Of a stretch of DNA of 64,000 bases, positions 43,042 to 54,015 are shown piece after piece (positions within the stretch are counted from its first letter, which is position 1; each line of letters opens with the position of its first letter). The notes beneath the pieces were generated by a model, which saw nothing but the letters and a program-made list of their open reading frames with translations, was not told the DNA's origin and did no database searches. This DNA is from Kineosporia aurantiaca JCM 3230 (lineage in GTDB: Bacteria > Actinomycetota > Actinomycetes > Actinomycetales > Kineosporiaceae). A program made the translations under genes and the position numbers. Location of the stretch: positions 248,001 through 312,000 of the forward strand of contig JODP01000012.1 in NCBI GenBank assembly GCA_000719025.1, written 5' to 3'.

Positions 43042-44580
43042 CTAGTTCGGAGCAGAAGCTGGTTCGCCCGCAGGAGTAGCGCTCGAATCACCCCAAGCAG
43101 CAGGCTCTTCGGTAGGCGCCTTACGCAACAGCCAGAAAACCAAGGCCGCCCCAAGGATCCCGACCAGCCCGGCAATGATGAAGGCACCGTGAAGGCCGTT
43201 GGCGAAGGCAGCGTGGATAGCGGTGTCGAGCTGGGTGCGGAAGTTGTCGGGGGCGGCCTTGAGTACGGCCTGGGTCTGGCCGCCGGAGACGGCGGATGCG
43301 AGGTTGTCGGCGGAGGGGACGTGGTGGGTGGTGAGGGTGTGGGCGGCGCGGGAGGTGAAGACCGAGCCGAGGATGGCGACGCCGAAGGCGAGGCCGAGTT
43401 GGCGGGAGGTGTTCAGGACGCCGGAGGCCATTCCGCTGCGCTCGACCGGGACGGCGGAGAGGGCTGCGGCGGTCAGGGGTGGGGTGGCCAGGCCGACGCC
43501 GAGGCCGACGACTAGGAGGCCGGCGATCAGGGCGGTCCAGGAGGAGTCGGCCTGGACGATGAGCATGAGGAGGCTGCCGCAGCCGATCAGGAAGAGGCCG
43601 GCGCCGATCGGGCGGGCGACCGGGATGCCGTGCAGGCGGCTGCTGAGGCCACCGGCGACGAGGAAGGCGACGACCGACATGGGGAGCAGGGCGAGGCCGG
43701 TCTGGAGGGGGCTGAGGCCGACGACGGACTGGAGCCAGATGGAGACCAGGGCGCTGGAGCCGAAGGCGGCGCAGGAGAGGATGCCGGCGGCCAGGACGGC
43801 GCCGGTGAAGACCGGGCGGCGCAGCAGGCCGAGGTCGATCAGGGGGTGGGTGGTGCGGCGCTCGATCAGGACGAAGACGGCCAGGGCGAGCAGGCCGAGG
43901 GCGGCGCTGAGTACCGGGGTGCGGTCGGTCCAGCCTTCTTCGCCGGCCTCGATGATGCCGTAGGTGATCAGGCCGGCAGCGGCGGTGAAGGCGAGCATGC
44001 CGGGCACGTCGATGCGGATCCGGCGGCGTTCGGTGTTGCTGAAGACCAGCAGGGTCAGGGTGATGGCGAGGATCGAGACGGGCAGGTTGACCCAGAACGC
44101 CCAGCGCCAGGAGAGCAGGTCGGTCAGGACGCCGCCGACCACCGAGCCGACGCCGGCCGAGGCACCGGCGACGGCGCCCCAGATGCCGTAGGCGGTGCCG
44201 CGGTCGCGGCCGGAGTAGGAGACGTTGATCAGGGCGACGGTGGTGGCGAACATGGCGGCGCCGCCGATGCCCTGGACCGCCCGGCCGATGATCAGGACGG
44301 TGATGTCCTGGGAGAGGCCGCAGGCCACGGAGGCGGCGGCGAAGAGGGTGAGGCCGGCCAGGTAGACCCGGCGGCGGCCGAGGGCGTCGGCCAGGCCGCC
44401 GGCGCCGAGCATCAGGGCGGCGAGGCTGAGGGCGTAGATGTCGATCACCCACTGCACCTGGCTGAAACTGGCGTGCAGGTCGCGGGTGACGTCGGGCAGG
44501 GCGACGTTCACGATCGTGACGTCGATGAGCAGCATGAATGTGCCCAGGCAGACCGCCAGCAGCGGGGTCCACTTACGCAT
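43042..44580 (-). CDS. DHA2-family (14-TMS) MFS drug exporter
   Basis: A 512-residue protein with fourteen hydrophobic segments, motif LADALGRRRVYLAG (motif A), QWVIDIYALSLAAL and GRAVQGIGGA, typical of EmrB/QacA-type proton-coupled exporters. ATG 44580 has GGGAG upstream. It is divergent from a double AsnC-type regulator, which probably controls it. The substrate is unknown. Confidence 0.94.
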   Translation of the reverse strand: MRKWTPLLAVCLGTFMLLIDVTIVNVALPDVTRDLHASFSQVQWVIDIYALSLAALMLGAGGLADALGRRRVYLAGLTLFAAASVACGLSQDITVLIIGRAVQGIGGAAMFATTVALINVSYSGRDRGTAYGIWGAVAGASAGVGSVVGGVLTDLLSWRWAFWVNLPVSILAITLTLLVFSNTERRRIRIDVPGMLAFTAAAGLITYGIIEAGEEGWTDRTPVLSAALGLLALAVFVLIERRTTHPLIDLGLLRRPVFTGAVLAAGILSCAAFGSSALVSIWLQSVVGLSPLQTGLALLPMSVVAFLVAGGLSSRLHGIPVARPIGAGLFLIGCGSLLMLIVQADSSWTALIAGLLVVGLGVGLATPPLTAAALSAVPVERSGMASGVLNTSRQLGLAFGVAILGSVFTSRAAHTLTTHHVPSADNLASAVSGGQTQAVLKAAPDNFRTQLDTAIHAAFANGLHGAFIIAGLVGILGAALVFWLLRKAPTEEPAAWGDSSATPAGEPASAPN

Positions 44581-44694
44581 CGGATGACTCCCGGATCTCG
44601 GTGATGACCTGACCAGACTGAGGGATGGGTGGCATGAAGGAGCCGCCGGAACGCTGTGTGTGCCTAGAATCCTCCACGGGAGGGCGATGAACCG

Positions 44695-45700
44695 ATGGAA
44701 ATCTTCGCGACCGATGAGCTGGACCACCGGCTGCTGCATGCCCTGCGGCTGGATCCGCGGATCTCCTTCGCCCGGTTCGCCGCCCTGGCCGGGGTCTCGG
44801 AGCAGACCGTGGCCCGGCGGTTCCGGCGGCTGCGGGAGCACGGCGTGGTCCGGGTGGTGGGCATGGTCGATTCGTACGCCGCCGGGCAGTCCAACTGGAT
44901 GGTGCGCATCCGCGCCCGTCCGGACGCGGCGGTCGCGCTGGCGGATGCTTTGGCGAAGCGGCCGGACGTGGGCTGGGTTTCGCTGACGTCTGGAGGCACG
45001 GAGATTCTCTGCGCGGTGCGCTCGCAGGTGGGGTACGGCGCTGACGGCGGGCAGGAGATGCTGTTGCGCCGCCTGCCGCACACCAAGGAAGTGATGGACT
45101 TCGCCGCGCAGATGGTGCTGCACCGCTTCGACGAGCGGCTGGGGTCGATGGGGGATCTGACCGAGCTGGAACCGGGGCAGGCGGCCGAGATCCGGGAGCG
45201 GTCGCTGATCCGGGTCCCGGAGGCCGGGGGCGCGCTGCCGGCGGCGACGCTGGGGGCGCAGGACGAGCCGTTGCTGACCGAGTTGCGTCTGGACGGGCGG
45301 GCTCCGGTGGCGCGGCTGGCCCAGGTGACCGGGTGGGGTCCGGCCCGGGTGCAGCGTCGGCTGGAGGAGCTGGTGCGCTCCGGGTTGCTGTTTTTCGACA
45401 CCGAGATGGCCCTGGAGTCGCTGGGGTTCGTCACCCACGCGACGATCTGGCTGACCGTCGCGCCGGCTGATCTGCACCGGGTGGGACTGGAGCTGGCCGA
45501 GCACAAGGAGATCGCCTACGTGGCGGCGATCAGCGGGAACCGGAATCTGATGGGCACGGCGACCACCCGCGATCCGGGGCACCTGTACCGGTACGTGACG
45601 CAGGCGCTGGGTGCGATCCCGGGGGTGCAGCAGCTGGAGATCTCGCCGATCCTGCGGCGGCTGAAGCAGAACGGCTCGCTGATGAGGGACGGACGGCTGC

Positions 45701-45717
<17 letters not shown>
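44695..45717 (+). CDS. Two-domain AsnC/Lrp-family regulator
   Basis: A 340-residue protein made of two Lrp-like halves, about twice the usual length. Helix-turn-helix motifs lie at ~8-52 (ELDHRLLHALRLDPRIS, VSEQTVARRFRRL) and ~187-230 (EPLLTELRLDGRAPVARLAQ). The C-terminal half ends in an effector fold (HATIWLTVAPADLHRV, EISPILRRLKQNG). ATG 44695 follows GGGAGGG. It is divergent from the DHA2 exporter. Its stop overlaps the hybrid kinase gene by 17 bases. Confidence 0.9.
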
Positions 45718-47866
<2,149 letters not shown>

Positions 47867-47886
47867 CCGCCCTCCTTCGACGGCAG

Positions 47887-47932
47887 CGGCCGGACGGGTG
47901 AGCGGGTTGGTCACCACTCACCCGTCCGGCCG
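47887..47932 (-). terminator. Terminator between antiporter and hybrid kinase
   Basis: Perfect 16-base arms (47887-47902 with 47917-47932) and a 14-base loop lie six bases past the antiporter stop. They end its transcript before the kinase start. Confidence 0.85.
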
Positions 47933-47937
47933 CCCCG

Positions 47938-49284
47938 TCACGCGCCCACGGGCGTCCTCTGCTCGTGCGCCGGGTTTTGGGTGTCTTCGGTGTTTTTGGT
48001 GTTCAGGGGATGCTGGAGGAGCCGGGGGAGCAGGGGTCCGGCGAGGGCGGTGGTGAACAGGGCCATCAGGACCAGCATGGTGAACATCTGGGTGTCCAGG
48101 ACGCCGAGCTGGACGCCGGCGTTGAGGATGATCAGCTCGGTCAGGCCCCGGGTGTTCATCAGGACCCCGAGGATGCCGATCTCGCGCCAGGGCATGTCCA
48201 GGCGCCGGCGGTTGAGGGCGGCCGGCAGGCAGGCGCCGATGAACTTGCCGGCGCAGGCGACGGTCAGGACGGCGGCCAGTTCCAGGTAGTTGCGGCTGGT
48301 CAGGGCGGTGATGTCGACGCCCAGGCCGGTGATGATGAAGAACACCGGCAGGGCGACGGCGGCGATGCCCTCCAGGGCCTGGCGCAGGTCGTTCAGGGGG
48401 AAGAAGGACAGTCTGTCGGGCCCGGCCGGGATCTCGCGGGGCATCACGAAGCCGAACAGGAACGCGCCGAAGATGGCGTGGATGCCGATCCAGGTGGTGG
48501 CGTAGGCGGAGAGGAAGACGCCCGCGGCCAGGACGGGCAGGAGGTAGCTGGTGCGGCCGTTCCCGGCCAGGCGGGTCACCAGGAGTTTCAGGAAGGGCCG
48601 GACGGCCAGGAACATGACGGCGACGTAGGCCGCGGCCAGGGCCAGGATGGTGAGCAGGTCGCCCGGGCCGGAGGCGGTGACGGTGGCCGAGACGAAGGCC
48701 AGCAGGCACCAGGCGATGACGTCGTCGACGGCGGCGCCGGCCAGGGCGAGGGCGCCGACCCGGGTGTGCATCAGGCCGGAGTCGCCCAGGATGCGGGCCA
48801 GCACGGGGAACGCGGTGATCGCCATGGCGGCGCCGATGAACAGGACGAATCCGGTGCGGTCGATGCTCTGGCCGTCGATCCGGTCGTGGTTGCCGTACAG
48901 GGCCAGGGCGAGGGCGGCGCCCAGGCCGAAGGCGACCAGGACCGAGGAGATCGAGATCAGCCCGGCGCTGGCCCGGTTGCGGTGGATCAGGCTCTTGTTG
49001 AACTCCCAGCCGATCAGGAACAGGAACAGCAGGAGGCCGAACTGCGAGACGGCGCCGAGCATGGGCCGGATCGCGGTGGGGAACAGGGTGGCGCTGGGGT
49101 TGCCGGGCAGCAGGCCGAGCAGGCTGGGGCCCAGGACGATGCCGGCCGCGATCTCGCCGATCACCGGAGGCTGGCCGAAGCGGCGGGCCAGGGCGGCCAG
49201 GGCGGCCCCGGTCAGCAGGATCGCCGCTATCGCGGCCATCACGTGCGCGGCGGTCAGATCCGCGGCGCTGGCGAAGCTGTGCAT
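47938..49284 (-). CDS. CPA2-family monovalent cation/proton antiporter
   Basis: A 448-residue membrane protein with about twelve to thirteen segments. GQPPVIGEIAAGIVLGPSLLG near the start and the ion-binding ALAGAAVDDVIAW (paired Asp) identify a Kef/NapA-like exchanger. The C-terminal cytosolic tail is short with no nucleotide-binding domain. It probably exports Na+ or K+ in exchange for protons. It is separated from the following kinase by a terminator. Confidence 0.93.
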   Translation of the reverse strand: MHSFASAADLTAAHVMAAIAAILLTGAALAALARRFGQPPVIGEIAAGIVLGPSLLGLLPGNPSATLFPTAIRPMLGAVSQFGLLLFLFLIGWEFNKSLIHRNRASAGLISISSVLVAFGLGAALALALYGNHDRIDGQSIDRTGFVLFIGAAMAITAFPVLARILGDSGLMHTRVGALALAGAAVDDVIAWCLLAFVSATVTASGPGDLLTILALAAAYVAVMFLAVRPFLKLLVTRLAGNGRTSYLLPVLAAGVFLSAYATTWIGIHAIFGAFLFGFVMPREIPAGPDRLSFFPLNDLRQALEGIAAVALPVFFIITGLGVDITALTSRNYLELAAVLTVACAGKFIGACLPAALNRRRLDMPWREIGILGVLMNTRGLTELIILNAGVQLGVLDTQMFTMLVLMALFTTALAGPLLPRLLQHPLNTKNTEDTQNPAHEQRTPVGA

Positions 49285-49361
49285 GGCGGGATCCCCCTAC
49301 ATCGAGTGGTTGCGGTGCGGGGTAGTTCTCGCAGGGGGTGGTGAAGAAGCGCTGAAGCCGG

Positions 49362-50435
49362 TCAGTCGAAGGTGAGGTCCCCGCCGGGGGCCGGGGTGAA
49401 GGCGCGGGCCACGACGGTGGGGTCGATGTCGGCGATCCGGGCCGGGTTCCAGCGGGGTTTGCGGTCCTTGTCGATCACCTGGGCGCGGATGCCCTCGCGG
49501 GAGTCCTCGCGGCTGAGGCTGTGGGACATGATCCGGTAGTCCTGGATCAGGGTCTGGCGCAGGTTGCCCAGCCCGGCCGAGCGGCGGATCGCGGTCAGGG
49601 TGATCTGCAGAGCGGTGGGGGATCGGGTGAGCAGGACCTGGGCGATGGGGGCGGCGGCCGGGTGCGGGTCGGCCTGGAGCCGGTCGATGACCGTGGCCAC
49701 GTCCTCGCCCGCATAGCACCGGTCGATCCACTCGCGGTCGGCCGCCAGTTGTCCCCCCTCCGGGGTGGTGCCCTTGGTAGTGAGCAGGTCCTGCACGGCC
49801 GGCCAGGAGGTGGCGGTGGCCATGTCGGCGAGGATTTCGGGGGAGGTGTGGACGTCGGCGAGGCCGAGCAGGAGGGCGTCGGCGGGGCCGATCGGCAGGC
49901 CGGTCAGGGCCAGGTGGGTGCCGAGTTCGCCGGGCGCGTGGGCGAGCAGCCAGGTGCCGCCGACGTCCGGTGAGAGCCCGATGATGGTCTCCGGCATGGC
50001 GATCCGAGTGTCGGGGGTGATCACCCGGTGGGCGGCGTGGCAGCCCAGGCCGACGCCGCCGCCGAAGGTGATGCCGTGCATCAGCGTGACCACCGGTTTG
50101 GGGTACTCGGCGATCTGGGCGTTCATCCGGTACTCGTGCCACCACAGGCCCTGGGCGGAGGCGCCGCCGTCGGACTGGGCGGAGATCGCGACGGACTTGA
50201 TGTCGCCGCCCGCGCAGAACCCGCGCGGTCCTTCGGCGTCGATCAGGACGCAGTCGATGCTGTCGTCGGCCGCCCAGCCGGTGAGGGCGGCGCTGATCGT
50301 GGCGACCATGGGCCCGGTCAGCGCGTTGATCGCCTGCGGGCGGGTGAGGGTGATCCGGCCGGCCCGGCCCTGGCGGGCGACCCGCACGTCCGGCGTGGAT
50401 TCGGGGAGCGGCGTCGTTGCACTCGATTCAGACAT
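49362..50435 (-). CDS. 3-hydroxyisobutyryl-CoA hydrolase-type enoyl-CoA hydratase family protein
   Basis: A 357-residue crotonase-fold protein. RITLTRPQAINALT, GFCAGGDIK (oxyanion Gly region) and MHGITFGGGVGLGCHAAHRV are present. Acidic residues in AMPETIIGLSPDVGGTW and the long C-terminal part (GIRAQVIDKDRKPRWNP) are typical of HIBCH enzymes of valine breakdown. ATG 50435 is followed at once by the low-complexity lead; no strong ribosome site is seen. Divergent from the aldo/keto reductase by 44 bases. Confidence 0.9.
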   Translation of the reverse strand: MSESSATTPLPESTPDVRVARQGRAGRITLTRPQAINALTGPMVATISAALTGWAADDSIDCVLIDAEGPRGFCAGGDIKSVAISAQSDGGASAQGLWWHEYRMNAQIAEYPKPVVTLMHGITFGGGVGLGCHAAHRVITPDTRIAMPETIIGLSPDVGGTWLLAHAPGELGTHLALTGLPIGPADALLLGLADVHTSPEILADMATATSWPAVQDLLTTKGTTPEGGQLAADREWIDRCYAGEDVATVIDRLQADPHPAAAPIAQVLLTRSPTALQITLTAIRRSAGLGNLRQTLIQDYRIMSHSLSREDSREGIRAQVIDKDRKPRWNPARIADIDPTVVARAFTPAPGGDLTFD

Positions 50436-50479
50436 CGCCGGAGAACTTACCGGCTGGTTGATGCGGAAGGATCTGCGGC

Positions 50480-51496
50480 ATGACGTCATCCACCGCGTCC
50501 GCGAGCCGGATCGGGATCGGGCTGGCCGCTCTGGGGCGCCCCGCGTACATCACCCCGGCCCGCTCGGCCGACCTTGGGCCCGCCGAAAGCGCTCCAGGTG
50601 CTTCAGCTGCTTTGGCTGTTTCGGGTGGCCGGGATGTGGAGCGGTTGCGGGCGCTGAGCCGGACCCTGCTGGACGATGCCTACGCCGCGGGGGTCCGGTA
50701 CTTCGACGTGGCCCGGTCCTACGGGCGGGCGGAGGAGTTCCTGGCGGACTGGCTGAACGGCCGGCCGGACGTCGAGGACGTGGTGGTCGGCTCCAAGTGG
50801 GGGTACCGGTACGTCGGTGAGTGGCGGATGGATGCCGACGTGCACGAGGTGAAGGACCATTCGCTGTCGGCGTTCCGGGAGCAGTACGCGCTCAGCCGTC
50901 ATCTGCTCGGGGACCGCCTGGCGATCTATCACGTCCACTCGCTGACTCCGGACTCGCCCGCGCTGCGTGACTCCGCGCTGCACCACGCGTTGGCCCAGGT
51001 CCGGGACTCGGGCTGCCGGGTGGGTTTCTCCACCTCCGGTCCCCGTCAGGGTGAGGTGGTGCGTCGGGCGCTGGAGCTGGAGGTGGGTGGGCTGCCGCTG
51101 TTCACCTCGGTGGAGACGACCTGGAACGTGCTGGAGCCGTCGGCGGGCCCGGCGCTGGCCGAGGCCGCGGCGGCCGGGGCCACGGTGATCGTCAAGGAAG
51201 CGGTGGCGAACGGGCGGCTGAGCCCGGCCGAGGAGGACCCGCATCCGGTGGCCGTGGCGGCCCGGGAGCTGGCTGCCGAGCTCGGGGTCAGCGTGGACCA
51301 GGTCGCCACTGCCGCGGCGCTGGCCCAGCCGTGGGCCTGGCGGGTGCTGTCCGGGGCGGTCACCACCGAACAGCTGCGCTCGAACCTGGCGGCCACGGGA
51401 CTCGGGCTGACCGCGGTGGACCTGGGCCGGCTCACCGCGCACGCCCAGCCGGCCGAGGAGTACTGGGCGCAGCGCTCGGCCCGAGCCTGGGCCTGA
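50480..51496 (+). CDS. Aldo/keto reductase
   Basis: A 338-residue TIM-barrel reductase. The catalytic tetrad is seen as Asp in YFDVARSYG, Tyr in the same motif, Lys in GSKWGY and His in IYHVHSL. NADPH is the usual cofactor. GVSVDQVATAAALAQPW lies near the cofactor end. It resembles D-threo-aldose dehydrogenase-type members. No pathway partner is obvious. Confidence 0.9.
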   Translation: MTSSTASASRIGIGLAALGRPAYITPARSADLGPAESAPGASAALAVSGGRDVERLRALSRTLLDDAYAAGVRYFDVARSYGRAEEFLADWLNGRPDVEDVVVGSKWGYRYVGEWRMDADVHEVKDHSLSAFREQYALSRHLLGDRLAIYHVHSLTPDSPALRDSALHHALAQVRDSGCRVGFSTSGPRQGEVVRRALELEVGGLPLFTSVETTWNVLEPSAGPALAEAAAAGATVIVKEAVANGRLSPAEEDPHPVAVAARELAAELGVSVDQVATAAALAQPWAWRVLSGAVTTEQLRSNLAATGLGLTAVDLGRLTAHAQPAEEYWAQRSARAWA

Positions 51497-51550
51497 CCGT
51501 TCGTGGATCCGCTCTGGATTGCGGTGGATCCAATGTGGCAGGGTGAGGGA

Positions 51551-52015
51551 ATGACCGCCGCGCCTGCCTCCCCCGCCTGTGACCGGGTGGGCGATCGTGC
51601 GGCCGGGCTGATTGCCGGGCTCTGTGGGGTGGGCGCCGCGGCCCACCTGGTCACGGTGCGCACGGCCGGGGTGGCCCTGCATCCGTGGGTGTTCGCCGGG
51701 ATGGCGCTGACCTGCCTGGTCTGCGCCGTCCACCTGGTGCGCTCGCGGTCCCGTTCGGCGCTGGTCATGTCGGCCGGGATGGCCGGGCTGATGGTCGTTG
51801 CCCATCTGGCGTACCTGTTCGCGGTGGCTCCCTCGTTCACCGGGAGCATCGTTGAGCACGGGCACCTCGTCGGGGTGGCCCTGGCCGGACGGGCTGCTTC
51901 GGTGCACGCGGGCCACGAGGGTCTTTCCCCGGGGGTGGTGCTGCCCCTGCTGACCGAACTCGGTGTCCTGGCGGTCGCCGTTCCCGCGTTGCGCCGCCTC
52001 CGCGCCGTCGACTGA
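51551..52015 (+). CDS. Small four-helix membrane protein of unknown function
   Basis: A 154-residue protein with about four hydrophobic segments (AAGLIAGLCGVGAAAHL, VFAGMALTCLVCAVHL, SAGMAGLMVVAHLAYLF, LLTELGVLAVAVPALR). ATG 51551 has GTGAGG just upstream; an earlier ATG at 51533 lies before that site. It follows the reductase by 54 bases and may be cotranscribed. No family recognised; histidines cluster in the loops (VEHGHLV, VHAGHEG). Confidence 0.72.
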   Translation: MTAAPASPACDRVGDRAAGLIAGLCGVGAAAHLVTVRTAGVALHPWVFAGMALTCLVCAVHLVRSRSRSALVMSAGMAGLMVVAHLAYLFAVAPSFTGSIVEHGHLVGVALAGRAASVHAGHEGLSPGVVLPLLTELGVLAVAVPALRRLRAVD

Positions 52016-52121
52016 GAATGGCCTGTCCTCCGGGGTACTGACGGGTTGGGTGGCTAGGGTCTCCGGCGGACATGGGGGAGGCCGGGGTTCATTCCTGGCC
52101 CGGTTCACGGGGGACACCGAA

Positions 52122-52835
52122 ATGCAGCTCAGTCATGCCTTCTTCGCGCGCCTACGGAGCGCGTCGCTCGCCGTCGCGGCGGCTGGAGTCGCCGTTGGAA
52201 CGGTCCTGTCGCCGGCGGGTTCTGCGCAGGCAACCACTTCACCAAGTGCCACCAGGGTCGCGACGCTCGCAGCGAGCGTCACTCATTCTGCTGTTACGAC
52301 CTGCTCGGCCGACTTCGAGGATGGCGATCGTCGTCTGGGGCCCGCGGATCTGCCGACGTCGGGCACGGTCGGCTGGGAGCTCAAGGGGTATCGCCGCACG
52401 GGGTCGCTGCCGGCCGCGGCGTTCCTGGCCGAGTACTACGACGCTACGGCGAACAGCTGGATCTACCCGCCGCAGAACGGTTACCAGGTCAGGGCGGACG
52501 GCACTCCGATCGTCTGGCGTAAGACGCTCAAGGTGGGCCGGGAGCTGGATCGGTTCGGGAGCGAGTACGGCGGGTTCCTCAGCCCGGCGGGCACTCCGTA
52601 CGCCGAGCGCGCCATCCCGCCGTCGAACCTGGCCGGAACGCCCGCGGAGGCGTGCAACTATCACCGGTACCGGGTGGCGAAGGCGTTCGATGTGGCGGCG
52701 GGACCGATCGCGGCGTGGTTCGAGCAGCGCGGGGACGGCTGGCAGTACCAACTGTCGGGCGGGTACGTGAGCGGGGCACCGGCGTCCCTCAACGTGATGT
52801 GGCTGGTCGACCACGGTTACCTGGAAAGAGTGTGA
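52122..52835 (+). CDS. Secreted TNT-domain NAD+ glycohydrolase-type toxin
   Basis: A 237-residue protein from ATG 52122 (GGGGGA upstream). A Sec signal peptide (hydrophobic ~12-32, cut near GSAQA) is followed by a tuberculosis-necrotizing-toxin fold: DRFGSEYGGFLSPAGTPY, ERAIPPSNL, YHRYRVAKAF, AAWFEQ and GWQYQL. Arg144, Arg163 and Gln208 have spacing close to Arg757, Arg780 and Gln822 of mycobacterial CpnT, whose TNT domain destroys NAD+. It is a stand-alone exported domain, without the long channel of CpnT. No immunity gene is recognisable next to it. Its stop overlaps a copy of the dispersed 14-base motif. Confidence 0.85.
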   Translation: MQLSHAFFARLRSASLAVAAAGVAVGTVLSPAGSAQATTSPSATRVATLAASVTHSAVTTCSADFEDGDRRLGPADLPTSGTVGWELKGYRRTGSLPAAAFLAEYYDATANSWIYPPQNGYQVRADGTPIVWRKTLKVGRELDRFGSEYGGFLSPAGTPYAERAIPPSNLAGTPAEACNYHRYRVAKAFDVAAGPIAAWFEQRGDGWQYQLSGGYVSGAPASLNVMWLVDHGYLERV

Positions 52836-52846
52836 TAACAGGCTAT
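52833..52846 (+). repeat. Dispersed 14-base motif, copy 2
   Basis: TGATAACAGGCTAT begins with the TGA stop codon of the TNT gene and lies 41 bases before the GNAT start. Confidence 0.85.
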
Positions 52847-52886
52847 CGCGAGTCCCGACGGTCGTCGCACATCCGGTTCTGCCACC

Positions 52887-53360
52887 ATGACCGGCGTGGC
52901 TGAACTGGTGATCACTCTCGACGATCTCTCCGACCCGCAGGTGGTTGCGCTGCTGGAGGGGCATGTGGCGCAGATGCGGGAGGTGTCGCCGCCGGAGAGC
53001 GTGCACGCGCTGGACGTGGAGGCGCTGCGGGCTCCGGGAATCACGTTCTGGGCGGCCCGCGACGGTGACGAGGTCGTCGGGTGTGTGGCGTTGAAGCGGC
53101 TGGACGACGAGCACGTGGAACTGAAGTCGATGCGGACCCTGCCCTCGAGGTTGCGGCAGGGGATCGCCGGGCAGTTGCTGCGGCACGCGGTGAACCAGGC
53201 CCGGGAGGCCGGGTACCAGCGGATCAGCCTGGAGACCGGGAGCGAGGACTTCTTCGAGCCGGCCCGCACCCTCTACGCCCGCTACGGGTTCCTGCCGACC
53301 GGGCCGTTCGCGAACTACACGGACGACCCGAACAGCACCTACCTGACGCTCAAACTCTGA
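52887..53360 (+). CDS. GNAT-family acetyltransferase
   Basis: A 157-residue single-domain protein. VGCVALKRLDDEHVELKSM is the central beta-strand region, RLRQGIAGQLLRHAV the acetyl-CoA pyrophosphate loop (Q/RxxGxG/A type) and LYARYGFLPTGPF the C-terminal motif, as in PhnO/ElaA-like enzymes. The substrate is unknown. It ends seven bases before the convergent response regulator stop. Confidence 0.9.
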   Translation: MTGVAELVITLDDLSDPQVVALLEGHVAQMREVSPPESVHALDVEALRAPGITFWAARDGDEVVGCVALKRLDDEHVELKSMRTLPSRLRQGIAGQLLRHAVNQAREAGYQRISLETGSEDFFEPARTLYARYGFLPTGPFANYTDDPNSTYLTLKL

Positions 53361-53367
53361 GGGCGGC

Positions 53368-54015
53368 TCAGGCCCGGCCCTGCCAGCGGGCCACGGCCTG
53401 GGTGCGGTGCCGGACACCGAGTTTCGCGTAGACGTGGTTCAGGTGGTTCTTCACGGTCTTCTCCGACAGCACCAGCTCACCGGCGATCTCGGCGTTGGTC
53501 AGGCCCCGCACCAGCAGGTCCATCAGCTCGCGCTCGCGGCGGGTGAGGTCGAAGCGGATCCGGGCGGCGGACTCGCGCTCGGCCCGCTCGCGGAGCTGGC
53601 GGACGGCGACGGCGGCGGCCACCGGGGCCAGCCAGCCCTCGCCGGCGGCGACCGCGTGCACGGCCTGCAGCAGCTCTTCGCGGTTGAGCGCGTTGTGGGT
53701 GAGGAAACCGCTGGCTCCGCGGGCGAGGGCGCCGCTGATCACGTCGCTGCTGTCGTCCGAGGTCAGCAGGAGCACGCGGGTGAGGTCGGCGAGGCGGGAG
53801 AGCACCTCCAGGCCGTCCGCGACCGGCATCCGGTAGTCGAGCAGGGTCACGTCCGGGCGGTGGTCGGTGATCGCGTCGAGGGCGGCCAGCCCGTCACCGG
53901 CCTCGGCCACCACGACGATCGGCCCGCCCGGCGCGGGAGTGCCCAGTTCGAGCATGGCGCGCAACCCCGCGCGCACCATCGGGTTGTCGTCGACCACCGC
54001 GACCCTGATCGTCAT
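53368..54015 (-). CDS. NarL/LuxR-type response regulator with altered receiver switch
   Basis: A 215-residue protein. The receiver keeps VVDDNPMVRAG and the phosphoacceptor in VTLLDYRMPV. The conserved Lys near the end of the receiver reads GFLTHN (His), which may weaken phosphorylation-driven activation. The LuxR helix-turn-helix is intact (LTRRERELMDLLVRGLTNAEI). ATG 54015 overlaps the kinase stop (ATGA), so the pair is coupled. Confidence 0.92.
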   Translation of the reverse strand: MTIRVAVVDDNPMVRAGLRAMLELGTPAPGGPIVVVAEAGDGLAALDAITDHRPDVTLLDYRMPVADGLEVLSRLADLTRVLLLTSDDSSDVISGALARGASGFLTHNALNREELLQAVHAVAAGEGWLAPVAAAVAVRQLRERAERESAARIRFDLTRRERELMDLLVRGLTNAEIAGELVLSEKTVKNHLNHVYAKLGVRHRTQAVARWQGRA

